Source: Clostridiales bacterium (GTDB taxonomy: Bacteria; Bacillota; Clostridia; Oscillospirales; QAMX01). From it: 5,729 nt of DNA. The notes beneath the pieces are model-generated. The model was given only the letters and a program-made list of their open reading frames with translations, had not been told where the DNA came from and did no database searches. Within the stretch, counting starts at the first letter, position 1; each line of letters starts with the position of its first letter. This document shows positions 1-5,729 of this stretch, one piece after another. The DNA is taken from contig DUUG01000215.1 in assembly GCA_012841675.1 (NCBI GenBank), positions 1 to 5,729 on the forward strand, in the 5' to 3' direction. The position numbers were made by a program, and so were the translations under genes.

Positions 1-2
1 AC

Positions 3-605
3 CTAGGCGAAGTTCTGACCATGTTTGCCGTGGTTTTGTTCCGGCTCCCCCTTCCCCTGCTTCCCATTCACATTCTGCTTGTAAATCTGTTTACCGACGG
101 CCTGCCCGCCATGGCGCTTAGTATGGATCCGGCCAACGAAGACGTGATGGAGCGCAAGCCCCGCCCCAAAAACGAAGGGATTTTCGCCGGCGGACTGGGT
201 TTACATATTCTGCTTCGCGGCATTGTCATCGGCGCCGGCACGGTGGGCGTGTTTGCCCATGTGTGGCATTCCCTTGGCGATTTGATGCTGGCTCGCACAG
301 CGGCTTTTTTCACCCTGGCCTGCAGCCAATTGGTCTTTGTGTTTGAATGCAAGTCTGAGCGCAAGGGGATGTTTACAAAAGAAGTGTTTAACAACAAATA
401 TTTGATTTTTGCCGTGCTTTGCTCTTTATCCATTATGTTGCTTTCGGTCTACTGGCCCACGTTGTCCCATGTGGTGGGTATGTCGCCCATGCCTTGGCCC
501 GTGCTCAGCCTGTGCCTTATGATCTCCTTCTTCAGCGCCGTCGGCTCCTCCCTGTTTACAAGGCTGGTTCGTTTGGTGCGAAAGAGCCGCCGCAAAGAAG
601 CATAA
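3..605 (+). CDS. Ca2+-transporting P-type ATPase, C-terminal part (5' end outside window)
   Basis: The frame is open from the left edge, so only the last 200 residues are present. The first visible residues (LGEVLTMF) are the end of membrane helix M5. M6 follows with NLFTDGLPA, the signature of SERCA/PMR1-type P2A pumps. By alignment to SERCA from memory, Glu3, Asn28, Thr31 and Asp32 of the fragment match the Ca2+ ligands E771, N796, T799 and D800. A hydrophilic loop (about 43-58) and helices M7 to M10 complete the transporter domain, which ends in a basic tail (RKSRRKEA). In M8 the position matching SERCA E908 is Gln109, so site I is probably incomplete and one Ca2+ (or Mn2+) per ATP is expected, as in PMR1/SPCA pumps; this is inference. 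The family exports Ca2+ from the cytoplasm using ATP. The catalytic DKTGT motif and the nucleotide domain lie outside the window. A terminator follows directly. Confidence 0.93.
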   Translation, partial: LGEVLTMFAVVLFRLPLPLLPIHILLVNLFTDGLPAMALSMDPANEDVMERKPRPKNEGIFAGGLGLHILLRGIVIGAGTVGVFAHVWHSLGDLMLARTAAFFTLACSQLVFVFECKSERKGMFTKEVFNNKYLIFAVLCSLSIMLLSVYWPTLSHVVGMSPMPWPVLSLCLMISFFSAVGSSLFTRLVRLVRKSRRKEA

Positions 606-608
606 TTT

Positions 609-643
609 AAAAGCGCTACTTTTTCTCGAAGTAGCGCTTTTTT
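609..643 (+). terminator. Intrinsic terminator of the Ca2+ ATPase gene
   Basis: A perfect 13-bp stem (609-621 with 629-641) closes a 7-nt loop (622-628). The 3' arm runs into six T (638-643). It starts 3 bases after the ATPase stop codon, as expected for a rho-independent terminator. The 3' arm and T-tract belong to the first copy of a 29-bp tandem repeat. Confidence 0.9.
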
Positions 644-685
644 ATTGCTTTTCACAGAAGTAGCGCTTTTTTATTGCTTTTCACA
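628..685. repeat. Exact tandem duplication of 29 bp (two copies)
   Basis: Positions 628-656 and 657-685 are identical over all 29 bases and directly adjacent. Each copy holds the 3' arm of the ATPase terminator (gaagtagcgc), its T-tract and a ttgcttttcaca tail. Only one 5' arm exists, so there is one terminator with two competing 3' arms, not two terminators. The tail of the second copy supplies the -35 element of the next promoter. Replication slippage is the simple explanation. Confidence 0.95.
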
Positions 686-702
686 TAGGAAAATGCTATA
701 TT
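674..702 (+). promoter_or_regulatory. Sigma-A-type promoter for the GNAT gene
   Basis: A TTGCTT -35 element (674-679) is separated by exactly 17 bp from TATATT (697-702). The -10 element is preceded by TG one base away (694-695), an extended -10. Transcription would start near 709, giving a leader of about 25 nt before the ATG at 734. The -35 matches the consensus only in TTG plus weak positions, so the extended -10 probably carries the promoter. Confidence 0.7.
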
Positions 703-733
703 TGCAGAAAACGCAACTAGAGAGGAACTTCCT

Positions 734-1201
734 ATGCGCATTCGACGATTCCAAGAGGAAGATGCCGCGTTGGTTTCCGAGCTTATTGCCACTACCTTAA
801 GGAAAACCAACGCGGAAAATTATAGTGTGGAGTATATCGAAAACCTGATACAGCACCTAAACCCGAAGGAAATTCTCCGCCGTGCCAAGGTGACGCATTT
901 TTACGTTGTGTACCAGGAGGGCAAAATTATCGGCTGTGGGGCCGTCGGACCGTATTGGGACAAAACGGACGAAAGCTGCCTTTTTACCGTCTTTGTCCAT
1001 CCCGATTACCAAAGGAAAGGCGTCGGAAGGAAAATTATAGAAACCTTGGAGCAGGACGAATACTTTCTGAACTCCAAGCGGGTGGAAGTGCCATCGTCCA
1101 TTACCGCCTGCGATTTTTACCGCAAAATGGGATATGCCTTCAAAAAGGGCGGCGACGTGCCCGATGCGGATCAATTATATAGGCTGGAAAAATACAGATA
1201 G
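734..1201 (+). CDS. GNAT-family N-acetyltransferase
   Basis: This 155-residue protein has the length and layout of a single-domain GNAT enzyme, which transfers acetyl from acetyl-CoA to an amine. The N-terminus (MRIRRFQEEDAALVSELI) is the usual beta1-alpha1 start. Residues 81-92 form the central strand (CLFTVFVHPDYQ), followed by the acetyl-CoA pyrophosphate-binding motif QRKGVG at 93-98 (family pattern Q/R-x-x-G-x-G/A). Residues 125-134 (ACDFYRKMGY) are the conserved C-terminal motif with the Tyr often used as general acid. The substrate cannot be told from sequence. The ATG at 734 is supported by AGAGG (721-725), 8 nt upstream. The gene appears monocistronic: its own promoter lies upstream and a hairpin terminator overlaps its stop codon. 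It points towards pheT, which is on the opposite strand. Confidence 0.92.
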   Translation: MRIRRFQEEDAALVSELIATTLRKTNAENYSVEYIENLIQHLNPKEILRRAKVTHFYVVYQEGKIIGCGAVGPYWDKTDESCLFTVFVHPDYQRKGVGRKIIETLEQDEYFLNSKRVEVPSSITACDFYRKMGYAFKKGGDVPDADQLYRLEKYR

Positions 1202-1234
1202 CCCCCGGTGGAAAGTATCCACCGGGGGCTTTTT
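1200..1234 (+). terminator. Strong terminator between the convergent GNAT and pheT genes, possibly bidirectional
   Basis: A perfect 13-bp GC-rich stem (1200-1212 with 1218-1230) closes a 5-nt loop and is followed by TTTTT (1230-1234). The 5' arm begins within the GNAT stop codon. Read on the - strand, the same hairpin lies 31 bases past the pheT stop. There it is followed by a poorer T-tract (ATCTGTATTTTT), so it may also end pheST transcripts, less efficiently. No other hairpin was seen in 1235-1261. Confidence 0.9.
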
Positions 1235-1261
1235 GCGTGCTAACGAAAGGGCGCCCAAGCT

Positions 1262-3625
1262 TTACTGTTTTAAAAGGATATTCTTTTCCGCCAAAGTTTT
1301 CACAACGCCCTCTGCCAAGGGCATAACTTCCTCGCGGGTCAAAGTTTTTTCGCAAGAGGAGAAATACAGACGCACGGTAATGCTGTTCTGCTCGCCCTCG
1401 TAGATATCCGTTACATCCACCTTCTGCAATGGCGTATTTCCGATCATATCCGCCCAAGCGGGCACCAAATCGGCATACACAGCCCCCTGCGGCATCCAGA
1501 AGGAAAGGTCAATGTCGATGCCGGGGAACTTAGACGGCTCGTTATACGTTGTATCCTGCCGGGCAATAGAGGCAAATTGATCCAAATCCAGCTCCGCAAA
1601 GACAACCGCCGCCCGTTTATCCAGCTTCTGTCCGCATGCGGGATGCAGCGTTGCCATAGCACCAAGGGTTATGCCGTTGATGGTAACCGAAGCGGTGTTG
1701 ACCGGATGCTGCCACGGGAAAACGGCCTCGGCGCTGGCAAAAGAGGTGCTTACACCTTTAATAGCGCCGATGGACGCTATCATATCCCTAAGGCGGAAAA
1801 ACAGCGTTTTCTCGCTTGCCTCACGGCTGTAAAGCACAATGGCCAGCTTTTTCCGCTCGTTGCAAAGCCCTTCCGCCGTAAGCCCTTCCACCGCCCGGGC
1901 CACTTCAAACAAGCCAAATTCCTCGGCGTAGTTTCTATTCTCGTGGGCAAATACCAACAGCGACGGCACCACCGACGGGCGCAGAACCGCATACTCGGGC
2001 GTAGAAGCGTTGAGAATCCGCACATTTTCCATGGGGGCAATGCCGATTTCTTTAAGCTTCTTCTCGTCGTTCCAGAGGTAGGAATGCACCTCGTGGAGGC
2101 TGTACCGCTGTACGAGCATATCTTTAATATCATACTCATCGGACTTGCCGGCAGAGTAGCGAACCGGCGCTAAAGCACTGGTGGTGGTAGAGATCTGGAA
2201 GTTATCATACCCGTAAATACGCGTGATTTCCTCGATCAAGTCTGCCGGGATGGTCACATCCTTGGTAGCGCGCCAAGAAGGCACCGTCACGGCAAAGGAA
2301 TCTCCCGTGCGTGTAACGCCAAACCCAAGGGAAACAAGCGTTTTTTCAATCCGGTCGGCGGAAATGTCAATGCCCGTATATCGGTCCACATAGGCCTTGT
2401 CGATGGTGAGATGGACTTCCTCAAACTTCTTCACATAGCAGTCGGTCAGCGACGAGGTGATTTGAACGCCGGGGTCTGCCTGCTGTAAAATATACAGAAA
2501 CCGCTCAATGGCAAGGCTCGTCATTTCCGGGTCTAATGACTTTTCATACCGCATGCTGGCGTCGGTGCGCAGCCCTAGGCGCGTAGAGGTTTTGCGGATG
2601 CCGGAAGCTTCAAAGTTGGCTGATTCCAAAAACAGCGATGTGGTATCGTCGGAAATTTCTGAATCCAAGCCGCCCATAATACCGGCCAAAGCCACCGGCT
2701 CGCCCTTGCTGCAAATCATAAGGGTGTTTTCGTCCACAGCCCGGTCGCTGCCGTCTAACGTGCGGAAGGTAAAGGGCTTGTCAAACCGCCGCACTTCCAC
2801 CTGATTTACCTTGTCAAGGTCAAAGGCGTGCATGGGCTGGCCCAGCTCTAGCATGACATAGTTGGTTAAGTCGGCCAGCAAGTTGATGCTGCGCAGGCCG
2901 CAGTAGTAAAGGCGAATACGAAGGGCCAGGGGCGAAATTTTTCTCGTAATATTCTCCACCGTCGCGCCGCTGTACCGGAAGGCAAGCTCAGGCTCGTCAA
3001 TGCGAATATTCAGAGAAGGCAAGTGCGCCATTTCCGACGCAGGGTGAATGGACAAAGGCCGCAGGGGCTTGCCGGCAAGGGCCGCAAATTCCCGGGCCAA
3101 ACCGTAATGCCCCCAAAGGTCGGGCCGGTTGGTAAGAGATTTGTTGTCCACTTCGAAAATTACGTCCTCAATGGGATAGAGGGTTTTAATATCTGTTCCC
3201 AAGGGCACATGGTCGGGTATTTCCATTAAGCCCGAATGGTCAGCGCTAATGCCCAGCTCGGCCTCGGAGCAACACATGCCCTCCGAAGGAAAGCCCGCCA
3301 GCTCCGCTTTCCCAATCTCGCGGCCGCCCACCCTGCCGCCGGCCTTGGCAAAGGGCACTACCATGCCGACACGCACGTTGGGCGCGCCGCACACACAGTC
3401 ATACACCTTGTCGCCGGCGTCCACCTTCAGAAGGTGCAGCTTTTTAGATGAGGGATGGTCGTTAACTTCCACAATCTTCGCCACGACGACGTTTTCTATG
3501 TCGCGGCCTTTATATACGATTTCCTCCACCTCCGCCGTAGACAGGGTGAAGCGGTGAATAAGTTGCTCCAGATTTTGCCCCGAAAGGTCCACAAAATCGG
3601 AAATCCAGTTCATAGATACAAGCAT
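1262..3625 (-). CDS. pheT: Phenylalanine-tRNA ligase beta subunit
   Basis: This is the 787-residue beta subunit of the cytoplasmic (alpha-beta)2 enzyme that charges tRNA-Phe with phenylalanine. The beta subunit binds tRNA and edits mischarged Tyr-tRNA-Phe. Length and domain order are typical of bacteria. They are an N-terminal MLVSMNWISDFVD, an EMAP/OB-fold tRNA-binding domain (about 40-150), the NRPDLWGHYGLARE motif (166-179), and the B3/B4 editing domain (about 205-380) with LGQPMHAFDL (261-270), ALAGIMGG (312-319) and RTDASMRYEKSLDP (353-366). The B5 domain (about 403-475) follows, with DLIEEITRIYGYD at 462-474, then the catalytic-like core, and a C-terminal ferredoxin-fold anticodon-binding domain from about 695 (SKFPGIDIDLSF). 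The ATG at 3625 is chosen because AAAGGGGAG lies about 6 nt upstream and MLVSMNW matches family N-termini. It follows pheS after a 15-nt gap and is co-transcribed with it under the T-box. Confidence 0.98.
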   Translation of the reverse strand: MLVSMNWISDFVDLSGQNLEQLIHRFTLSTAEVEEIVYKGRDIENVVVAKIVEVNDHPSSKKLHLLKVDAGDKVYDCVCGAPNVRVGMVVPFAKAGGRVGGREIGKAELAGFPSEGMCCSEAELGISADHSGLMEIPDHVPLGTDIKTLYPIEDVIFEVDNKSLTNRPDLWGHYGLAREFAALAGKPLRPLSIHPASEMAHLPSLNIRIDEPELAFRYSGATVENITRKISPLALRIRLYYCGLRSINLLADLTNYVMLELGQPMHAFDLDKVNQVEVRRFDKPFTFRTLDGSDRAVDENTLMICSKGEPVALAGIMGGLDSEISDDTTSLFLESANFEASGIRKTSTRLGLRTDASMRYEKSLDPEMTSLAIERFLYILQQADPGVQITSSLTDCYVKKFEEVHLTIDKAYVDRYTGIDISADRIEKTLVSLGFGVTRTGDSFAVTVPSWRATKDVTIPADLIEEITRIYGYDNFQISTTTSALAPVRYSAGKSDEYDIKDMLVQRYSLHEVHSYLWNDEKKLKEIGIAPMENVRILNASTPEYAVLRPSVVPSLLVFAHENRNYAEEFGLFEVARAVEGLTAEGLCNERKKLAIVLYSREASEKTLFFRLRDMIASIGAIKGVSTSFASAEAVFPWQHPVNTASVTINGITLGAMATLHPACGQKLDKRAAVVFAELDLDQFASIARQDTTYNEPSKFPGIDIDLSFWMPQGAVYADLVPAWADMIGNTPLQKVDVTDIYEGEQNSITVRLYFSSCEKTLTREEVMPLAEGVVKTLAEKNILLKQ

Positions 3626-3640
3626 GCTTCTCTCCCCTTT

Positions 3641-4669
3641 CTACTTTGCGGAAAATTGCGACAGGCTCTTTAAGCTTCCGCTGTTAAAATCGCGAATGTC
3701 GCTAATGCCGTATTTCATCATAGCCAAACGGGTAAGCCCCAAACCGAAGGCAAAGCCCGTGTATTTATCCGTATCAATGCCGCCATAGCGCAGGACATTG
3801 GGATGAATCATGCCGCAGGGGCAAAGCTCCAGCCAGCCGGAATGTTTGCAGGAGGGACAGCCCGACCCGCCGCAAATCTGGCAGTTGACGTCCAGTTCAA
3901 AGCCCGGTTCCACAAAGGGGAAAAAGCCCGGACGAAGGCGAACGGAAACGTCCCGTTGAAACACTTCCGACAGCATGGTTTTCATAAAGTAAATCAAATT
4001 GGAAATGGAAATGTCCTCGTCGATCATCATGCCTTCCATCTGGAAGAAGGTATTTTCATGGCAGGCGTCGATAGACTCGTTTCTAAAGCATCTGCCCGGG
4101 AAAATCGCGCGCAGGGGTGCGCCGTATTTGCGCATAATGGAGTTCTGCGCGGCGGAAGTATGGGTTTTTAAAAGCTGCCCGTTTTCCAGATAATAGGTGT
4201 CCTGCATGTCGCGGGCGGGATGGTGCTTCGGAATGTTTAGTGATTCAAAGCAGGCAAAATCGTCGACGATTTCGGAAAAATCCTCAACGTTAAAGCCCAT
4301 GCTGTGGAAAATATCTTCCAGATCCCGCTGCACAAGGGTAATCGGGTGATAAGAACCCTTTTTCTCCGCACTGGGTAGAGACACGTCATACTTCTCCGCC
4401 GAAAGCACTTTTCTTTCAAGCTCTTCTGCGGCAAGCCGCTCCTGCGTTTGCACGATAGACTCTTCTGCCCGGCGCTTTAACTGGTTAATGAGCTGTCCTA
4501 AGGTTTTCTTTTCTTCCACAGATACCTTCTGCAAGCCCTTTAACAGCCCGGTAATCTGGCCTTTTTTGCCCAGATACGCAACACGAATCTGCTCTAACCC
4601 GGCAGTGTCGGAAGCGGCGGCCAATTCCCGACTTAACTGTTCCCAAACAGCGTTAATTTGCTGCTGCAT
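3641..4669 (-). CDS. pheS: Phenylalanine-tRNA ligase alpha subunit
   Basis: This is the 342-residue catalytic subunit of phenylalanyl-tRNA synthetase, which forms Phe-AMP and transfers Phe to tRNA-Phe. Residues 1-90 are the charged, helical coiled-coil arm that contacts tRNA. The class II core follows: HPI (109-111), NIPKHHPARDMQDTYY (145-160), THTSAAQ (169-175), motif 2 with GRCFRNESID (192-201) and FFQMEG (208-213), and motif 3 GFAFGLGLTRLAM (305-317). A Cys4 knuckle (C263, C266, C271, C274) sits before GMIHPNVLRYGGID; similar knuckles occur in clostridial PheS as I recall. The start is the ATG at 4669, with AGGAGG (4682-4677) 7 nt upstream. The frame stays open further upstream to an ATG at 4828, but that stretch is the T-box RNA and would add 53 residues unlike any PheS. 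The next gene, pheT, begins 15 nt after its stop. Confidence 0.98.
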   Translation of the reverse strand: MQQQINAVWEQLSRELAAASDTAGLEQIRVAYLGKKGQITGLLKGLQKVSVEEKKTLGQLINQLKRRAEESIVQTQERLAAEELERKVLSAEKYDVSLPSAEKKGSYHPITLVQRDLEDIFHSMGFNVEDFSEIVDDFACFESLNIPKHHPARDMQDTYYLENGQLLKTHTSAAQNSIMRKYGAPLRAIFPGRCFRNESIDACHENTFFQMEGMMIDEDISISNLIYFMKTMLSEVFQRDVSVRLRPGFFPFVEPGFELDVNCQICGGSGCPSCKHSGWLELCPCGMIHPNVLRYGGIDTDKYTGFAFGLGLTRLAMMKYGISDIRDFNSGSLKSLSQFSAK

Positions 4670-4690
4670 ACTTCTTCCTCCTAATAAATA

Positions 4691-4720
4691 AAGCTTCGCC
4701 CCAAACATGGGGCGAAGCTT
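4691..4720 (-). terminator. T-box regulated terminator, mutually exclusive with the antiterminator
   Basis: A perfect 12-bp stem (4720-4709 with 4702-4691) encloses a 6-nt loop. The tail UUUAUUUAUU (positions 4692-4683) is U-rich but broken by two A. The alternative antiterminator pairs UGGG (4738-4735) and GCG (4727-4725) around the 7-nt bulge UGGUACC with CGC and CCCA (4714-4708). That 3' strand overlaps the 5' arm of the terminator, so only one structure can form. The tail abuts the AGGAGG of pheS (4682-4677). Confidence 0.93.
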
Positions 4721-4920
4721 CCTTCGCGGTACCACCCAAATTCGAACGCAAAGCGTTCCTCTGCCTTTATAACGGAAGGAACCCGTCCGGCCATTTCCTG
4801 CCGGAAGCTCTGGCGGTGAATTTGGCACACAGGCCCCGGAAAACGCTTTCAGCCGGTGACGTTTTCTCTCTGCACGGGGGAATCTGCAAGCTACTAAGCC
4901 GCCTTCGTTGCTTTTATGCT
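4691..4920 (-). promoter_or_regulatory. T-box leader (tRNA-Phe riboswitch) controlling pheST
   Basis: The untranslated leader has all core T-box parts. The T-box sequence GGGTGGTACCGCG lies at 4737-4725. Stem I closes with GGCGG (4903-4899) and CCGCC (4816-4812). Its specifier loop has AGUA (4895-4892) on the 5' side and the specifier codon UUC (4820-4818) followed by A on the 3' side, which is a Phe codon. AGAGA lies at 4871-4867, and the distal arm GAAAACG/CGUUUUC (4866-4860, 4845-4839) carries a 14-nt loop. A hairpin GAACGC-UUU-GCGUUC (4758-4744) fits stem III. The acceptor-binding bulge UGGU (4734-4731) has U in the variable position, matching a tRNA-Phe discriminator A73. Uncharged tRNA-Phe would pair at both sites, stabilise the antiterminator and let transcription reach pheS. 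The stem II region was not fully folded by hand. Confidence 0.96.
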
Positions 4921-4927
4921 ATTTATT

Positions 4928-4956
4928 ATTATATCAAACGGGAGAAAACAAGTCAA
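4928..4956 (-). promoter_or_regulatory. Near-consensus sigma-A promoter of the T-box/pheST operon
   Basis: On the - strand, TTGACT (4956-4951) and a perfect TATAAT (4933-4928) are separated by exactly 17 bp. Transcription should begin near 4920-4922, just before the T-box leader. A strong constitutive promoter is expected where control is by downstream attenuation. A short palindrome (AAGAG-T-CTCTT, 4965-4955) overlaps the -35 by two bases, and I give it no function. Confidence 0.9.
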
Positions 4957-5000
4957 GAGACTCTTATTTTTGCACAAACCATGCCAATCTATGCAAAGCT

Positions 5001-5729
5001 TTATTCCGGATTGCAAATCGCCAGATCCAAGCCGTTCTCCCGTGCCTGTTGCAAAAATGCCTCTGCTTTGTCCTGCTTTCCAAAACAGCGGGATAGGGAA
5101 ATGCCTGTTTTTAACCCCTGCTTCCCCGCAAGGCGGATTGCCTGCAGGGTTTCGGCGGCTTCCATATCCGAAATCTGCCCGGAAGAAAGCGCAACAAACA
5201 GGTCGTTTCTTTGGATTCCATGGGAAACAGCCGCTTCCGCCATGGCTTCCGCCCGCAGGCACCACTCTGCCGCCGACACCTTCTCGTTTTCCTCGGCTAC
5301 ACTAACCATAACCGCCGCGCCGTACTTTCCAGCAAGACGCCACAAATCTTCCCTTTTTGCTTCAGCCGCACAAGGCACATACACCATCGCCTTTCCGTGG
5401 TATTGCCGCAGGCCGGCTTCTAACGCCGCCAAATCGCCGGAAATAAGGCACAAGGGGGCGGAAGTCATGCTTTGCAGGGCGGAAACCGCTTCCCGCATAG
5501 TTACTGCTTCGTCTACGCCTGGTATACCTACCTCCACACCTATCAGATCGGCGCCGTCATCCACTTGGGACAAAGCCTCGTCTACCAAAGTATCCATATC
5601 TTGTTCCTCTATGGCATTTCGAATTTCCTCCCCAGCCGGTGAGATTCGGTCGCCCACCACCCGAAACTCGTCAAAGCAAACAACTTGGGCAGACGAGCAA
5701 ACGGCAGCAGGGGTTTCTTTTTGCCTTGC
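5001..5729 (-). CDS. MetH-like protein, C-terminal pterin-binding-type domain with degenerate active site (5' end outside window)
   Basis: The frame is open to the right edge, with no stop in the 23 codons before the first GTG at 5660, so this is the last 242 residues of a longer protein. The first residues (AAVCSSAQVVCFDEFRVVGD) resemble the linker after the homocysteine methyltransferase domain of clostridial MetH. Residues 24-242 follow the methyltetrahydrofolate-binding TIM barrel: GDRISPAG (26-33, family GERINPTG), GADLIGVEVGIPGVDE (59-74), LCLISGDLAALEAGL (93-107) and KYGAAVMV (135-142). The positions that bind the pterin in the corrinoid methyltransferase MeTr (D75, N96, D160, N199, from memory) appear as Ile96, Tyr117, Ala180 and Leu212. 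The protein ends at NPE, where MetH would continue, and no cobalamin-binding domain follows. Loss of folate binding is therefore likely. It may still act as a homocysteine methyltransferase through the unseen N-terminus. No clear terminator separates it from the pheST promoter. Confidence 0.8.
   Translation of the reverse strand, partial: ARQKETPAAVCSSAQVVCFDEFRVVGDRISPAGEEIRNAIEEQDMDTLVDEALSQVDDGADLIGVEVGIPGVDEAVTMREAVSALQSMTSAPLCLISGDLAALEAGLRQYHGKAMVYVPCAAEAKREDLWRLAGKYGAAVMVSVAEENEKVSAAEWCLRAEAMAEAAVSHGIQRNDLFVALSSGQISDMEAAETLQAIRLAGKQGLKTGISLSRCFGKQDKAEAFLQQARENGLDLAICNPE

Noticed and set aside
68..433. Open frame of 121 codons on the - strand within the ATPase gene.
   Set aside because: It is antisense to conserved transmembrane helices M6-M8, with no recognisable domain and no promoter or binding site seen.
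657..676. The second copy of the 29-bp repeat considered as a second, independent terminator.
   Set aside because: It contains only a 3' arm and T-tract. With a single 5' arm upstream, only one hairpin can form at a time.
1249..1256. GGGCGCCC palindrome downstream of pheT.
   Set aside because: At eight bases with no loop or T-tract it is probably chance. The 1200-1234 hairpin is the convincing terminator here.
1577..2173. Open frame of 198 codons on the + strand inside pheT.
   Set aside because: It lies wholly antisense to a conserved pheT region, shows no recognisable domain, has basic low-complexity composition and lacks a convincing ribosome binding site. It is a shadow of pheT.
4670..4828. 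An in-frame upstream ATG would extend PheS by 53 residues.
   Set aside because: The stretch is the T-box antiterminator and terminator. The predicted extension has no PheS similarity and no good ribosome binding site, while the ATG at 4669 has AGGAGG at ideal spacing.
4955..4965. 11-bp palindrome AAGAG-T-CTCTT touching the -35 of the pheST promoter, considered as an operator.
   Set aside because: It is too short to stand out from chance, matches no operator I know, and regulation is already explained by the T-box.
4916..5305. Open frame of 129 codons on the + strand across the pheST promoter and the MetH-like 3' end.
   Set aside because: It starts inside the - strand promoter, runs antisense to the MetH-like domain and resembles no family. 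Its proline-rich content reflects the opposite strand.

Overview
This window most likely comes from a Firmicute of the Clostridia type. It has roughly even base composition, a tRNA-Phe-responsive T-box leader ahead of pheST, AGGAGG-type ribosome binding sites and a clostridial-style MetH-related protein. The exact taxon cannot be read from the sequence. Three strong family assignments stand out: a P2A-type Ca2+ ATPase C-terminus, PheS and PheT. A GNAT acetyltransferase and a MetH-like C-terminus complete the gene content. No mobile element, CRISPR array, tRNA or rRNA gene was seen.

Layout. On the + strand, positions 3-605 are the last 200 residues of a Ca2+-transporting P-type ATPase. A terminator at 609-643 follows, and its 3' half is present as an exact 29-bp tandem duplication (628-685). 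A sigma-A-type promoter (674-702) then drives a single GNAT gene (734-1201). That gene ends in a strong hairpin (1200-1234) that overlaps its stop codon and lies between convergent genes. On the - strand, read from right to left, come the C-terminus of a MetH-like protein (5001-5729, running off the right edge), a near-consensus promoter (4928-4956), a Phe T-box leader (about 4691-4920), pheS (3641-4669) and pheT (1262-3625).

How it works together. pheS and pheT encode the two subunits of the (alpha-beta)2 phenylalanyl-tRNA synthetase and form an operon with a 15-nt gap. The T-box leader senses uncharged tRNA-Phe. It has a UUC specifier, a UGGU acceptor-binding bulge that suits an A73 discriminator base, and an antiterminator that shares its 3' strand with the terminator 5' arm. 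Transcription therefore continues into pheST when charged tRNA-Phe is scarce. The ATPase, the GNAT gene and the MetH-like gene have no evident functional link to it.

The most unusual item is the MetH-like C-terminus. Its pterin-binding fold is still recognisable, but the residues that in the family contact the folate have been replaced, and the protein stops without a cobalamin-binding domain. No wholly new multi-gene system is visible here.
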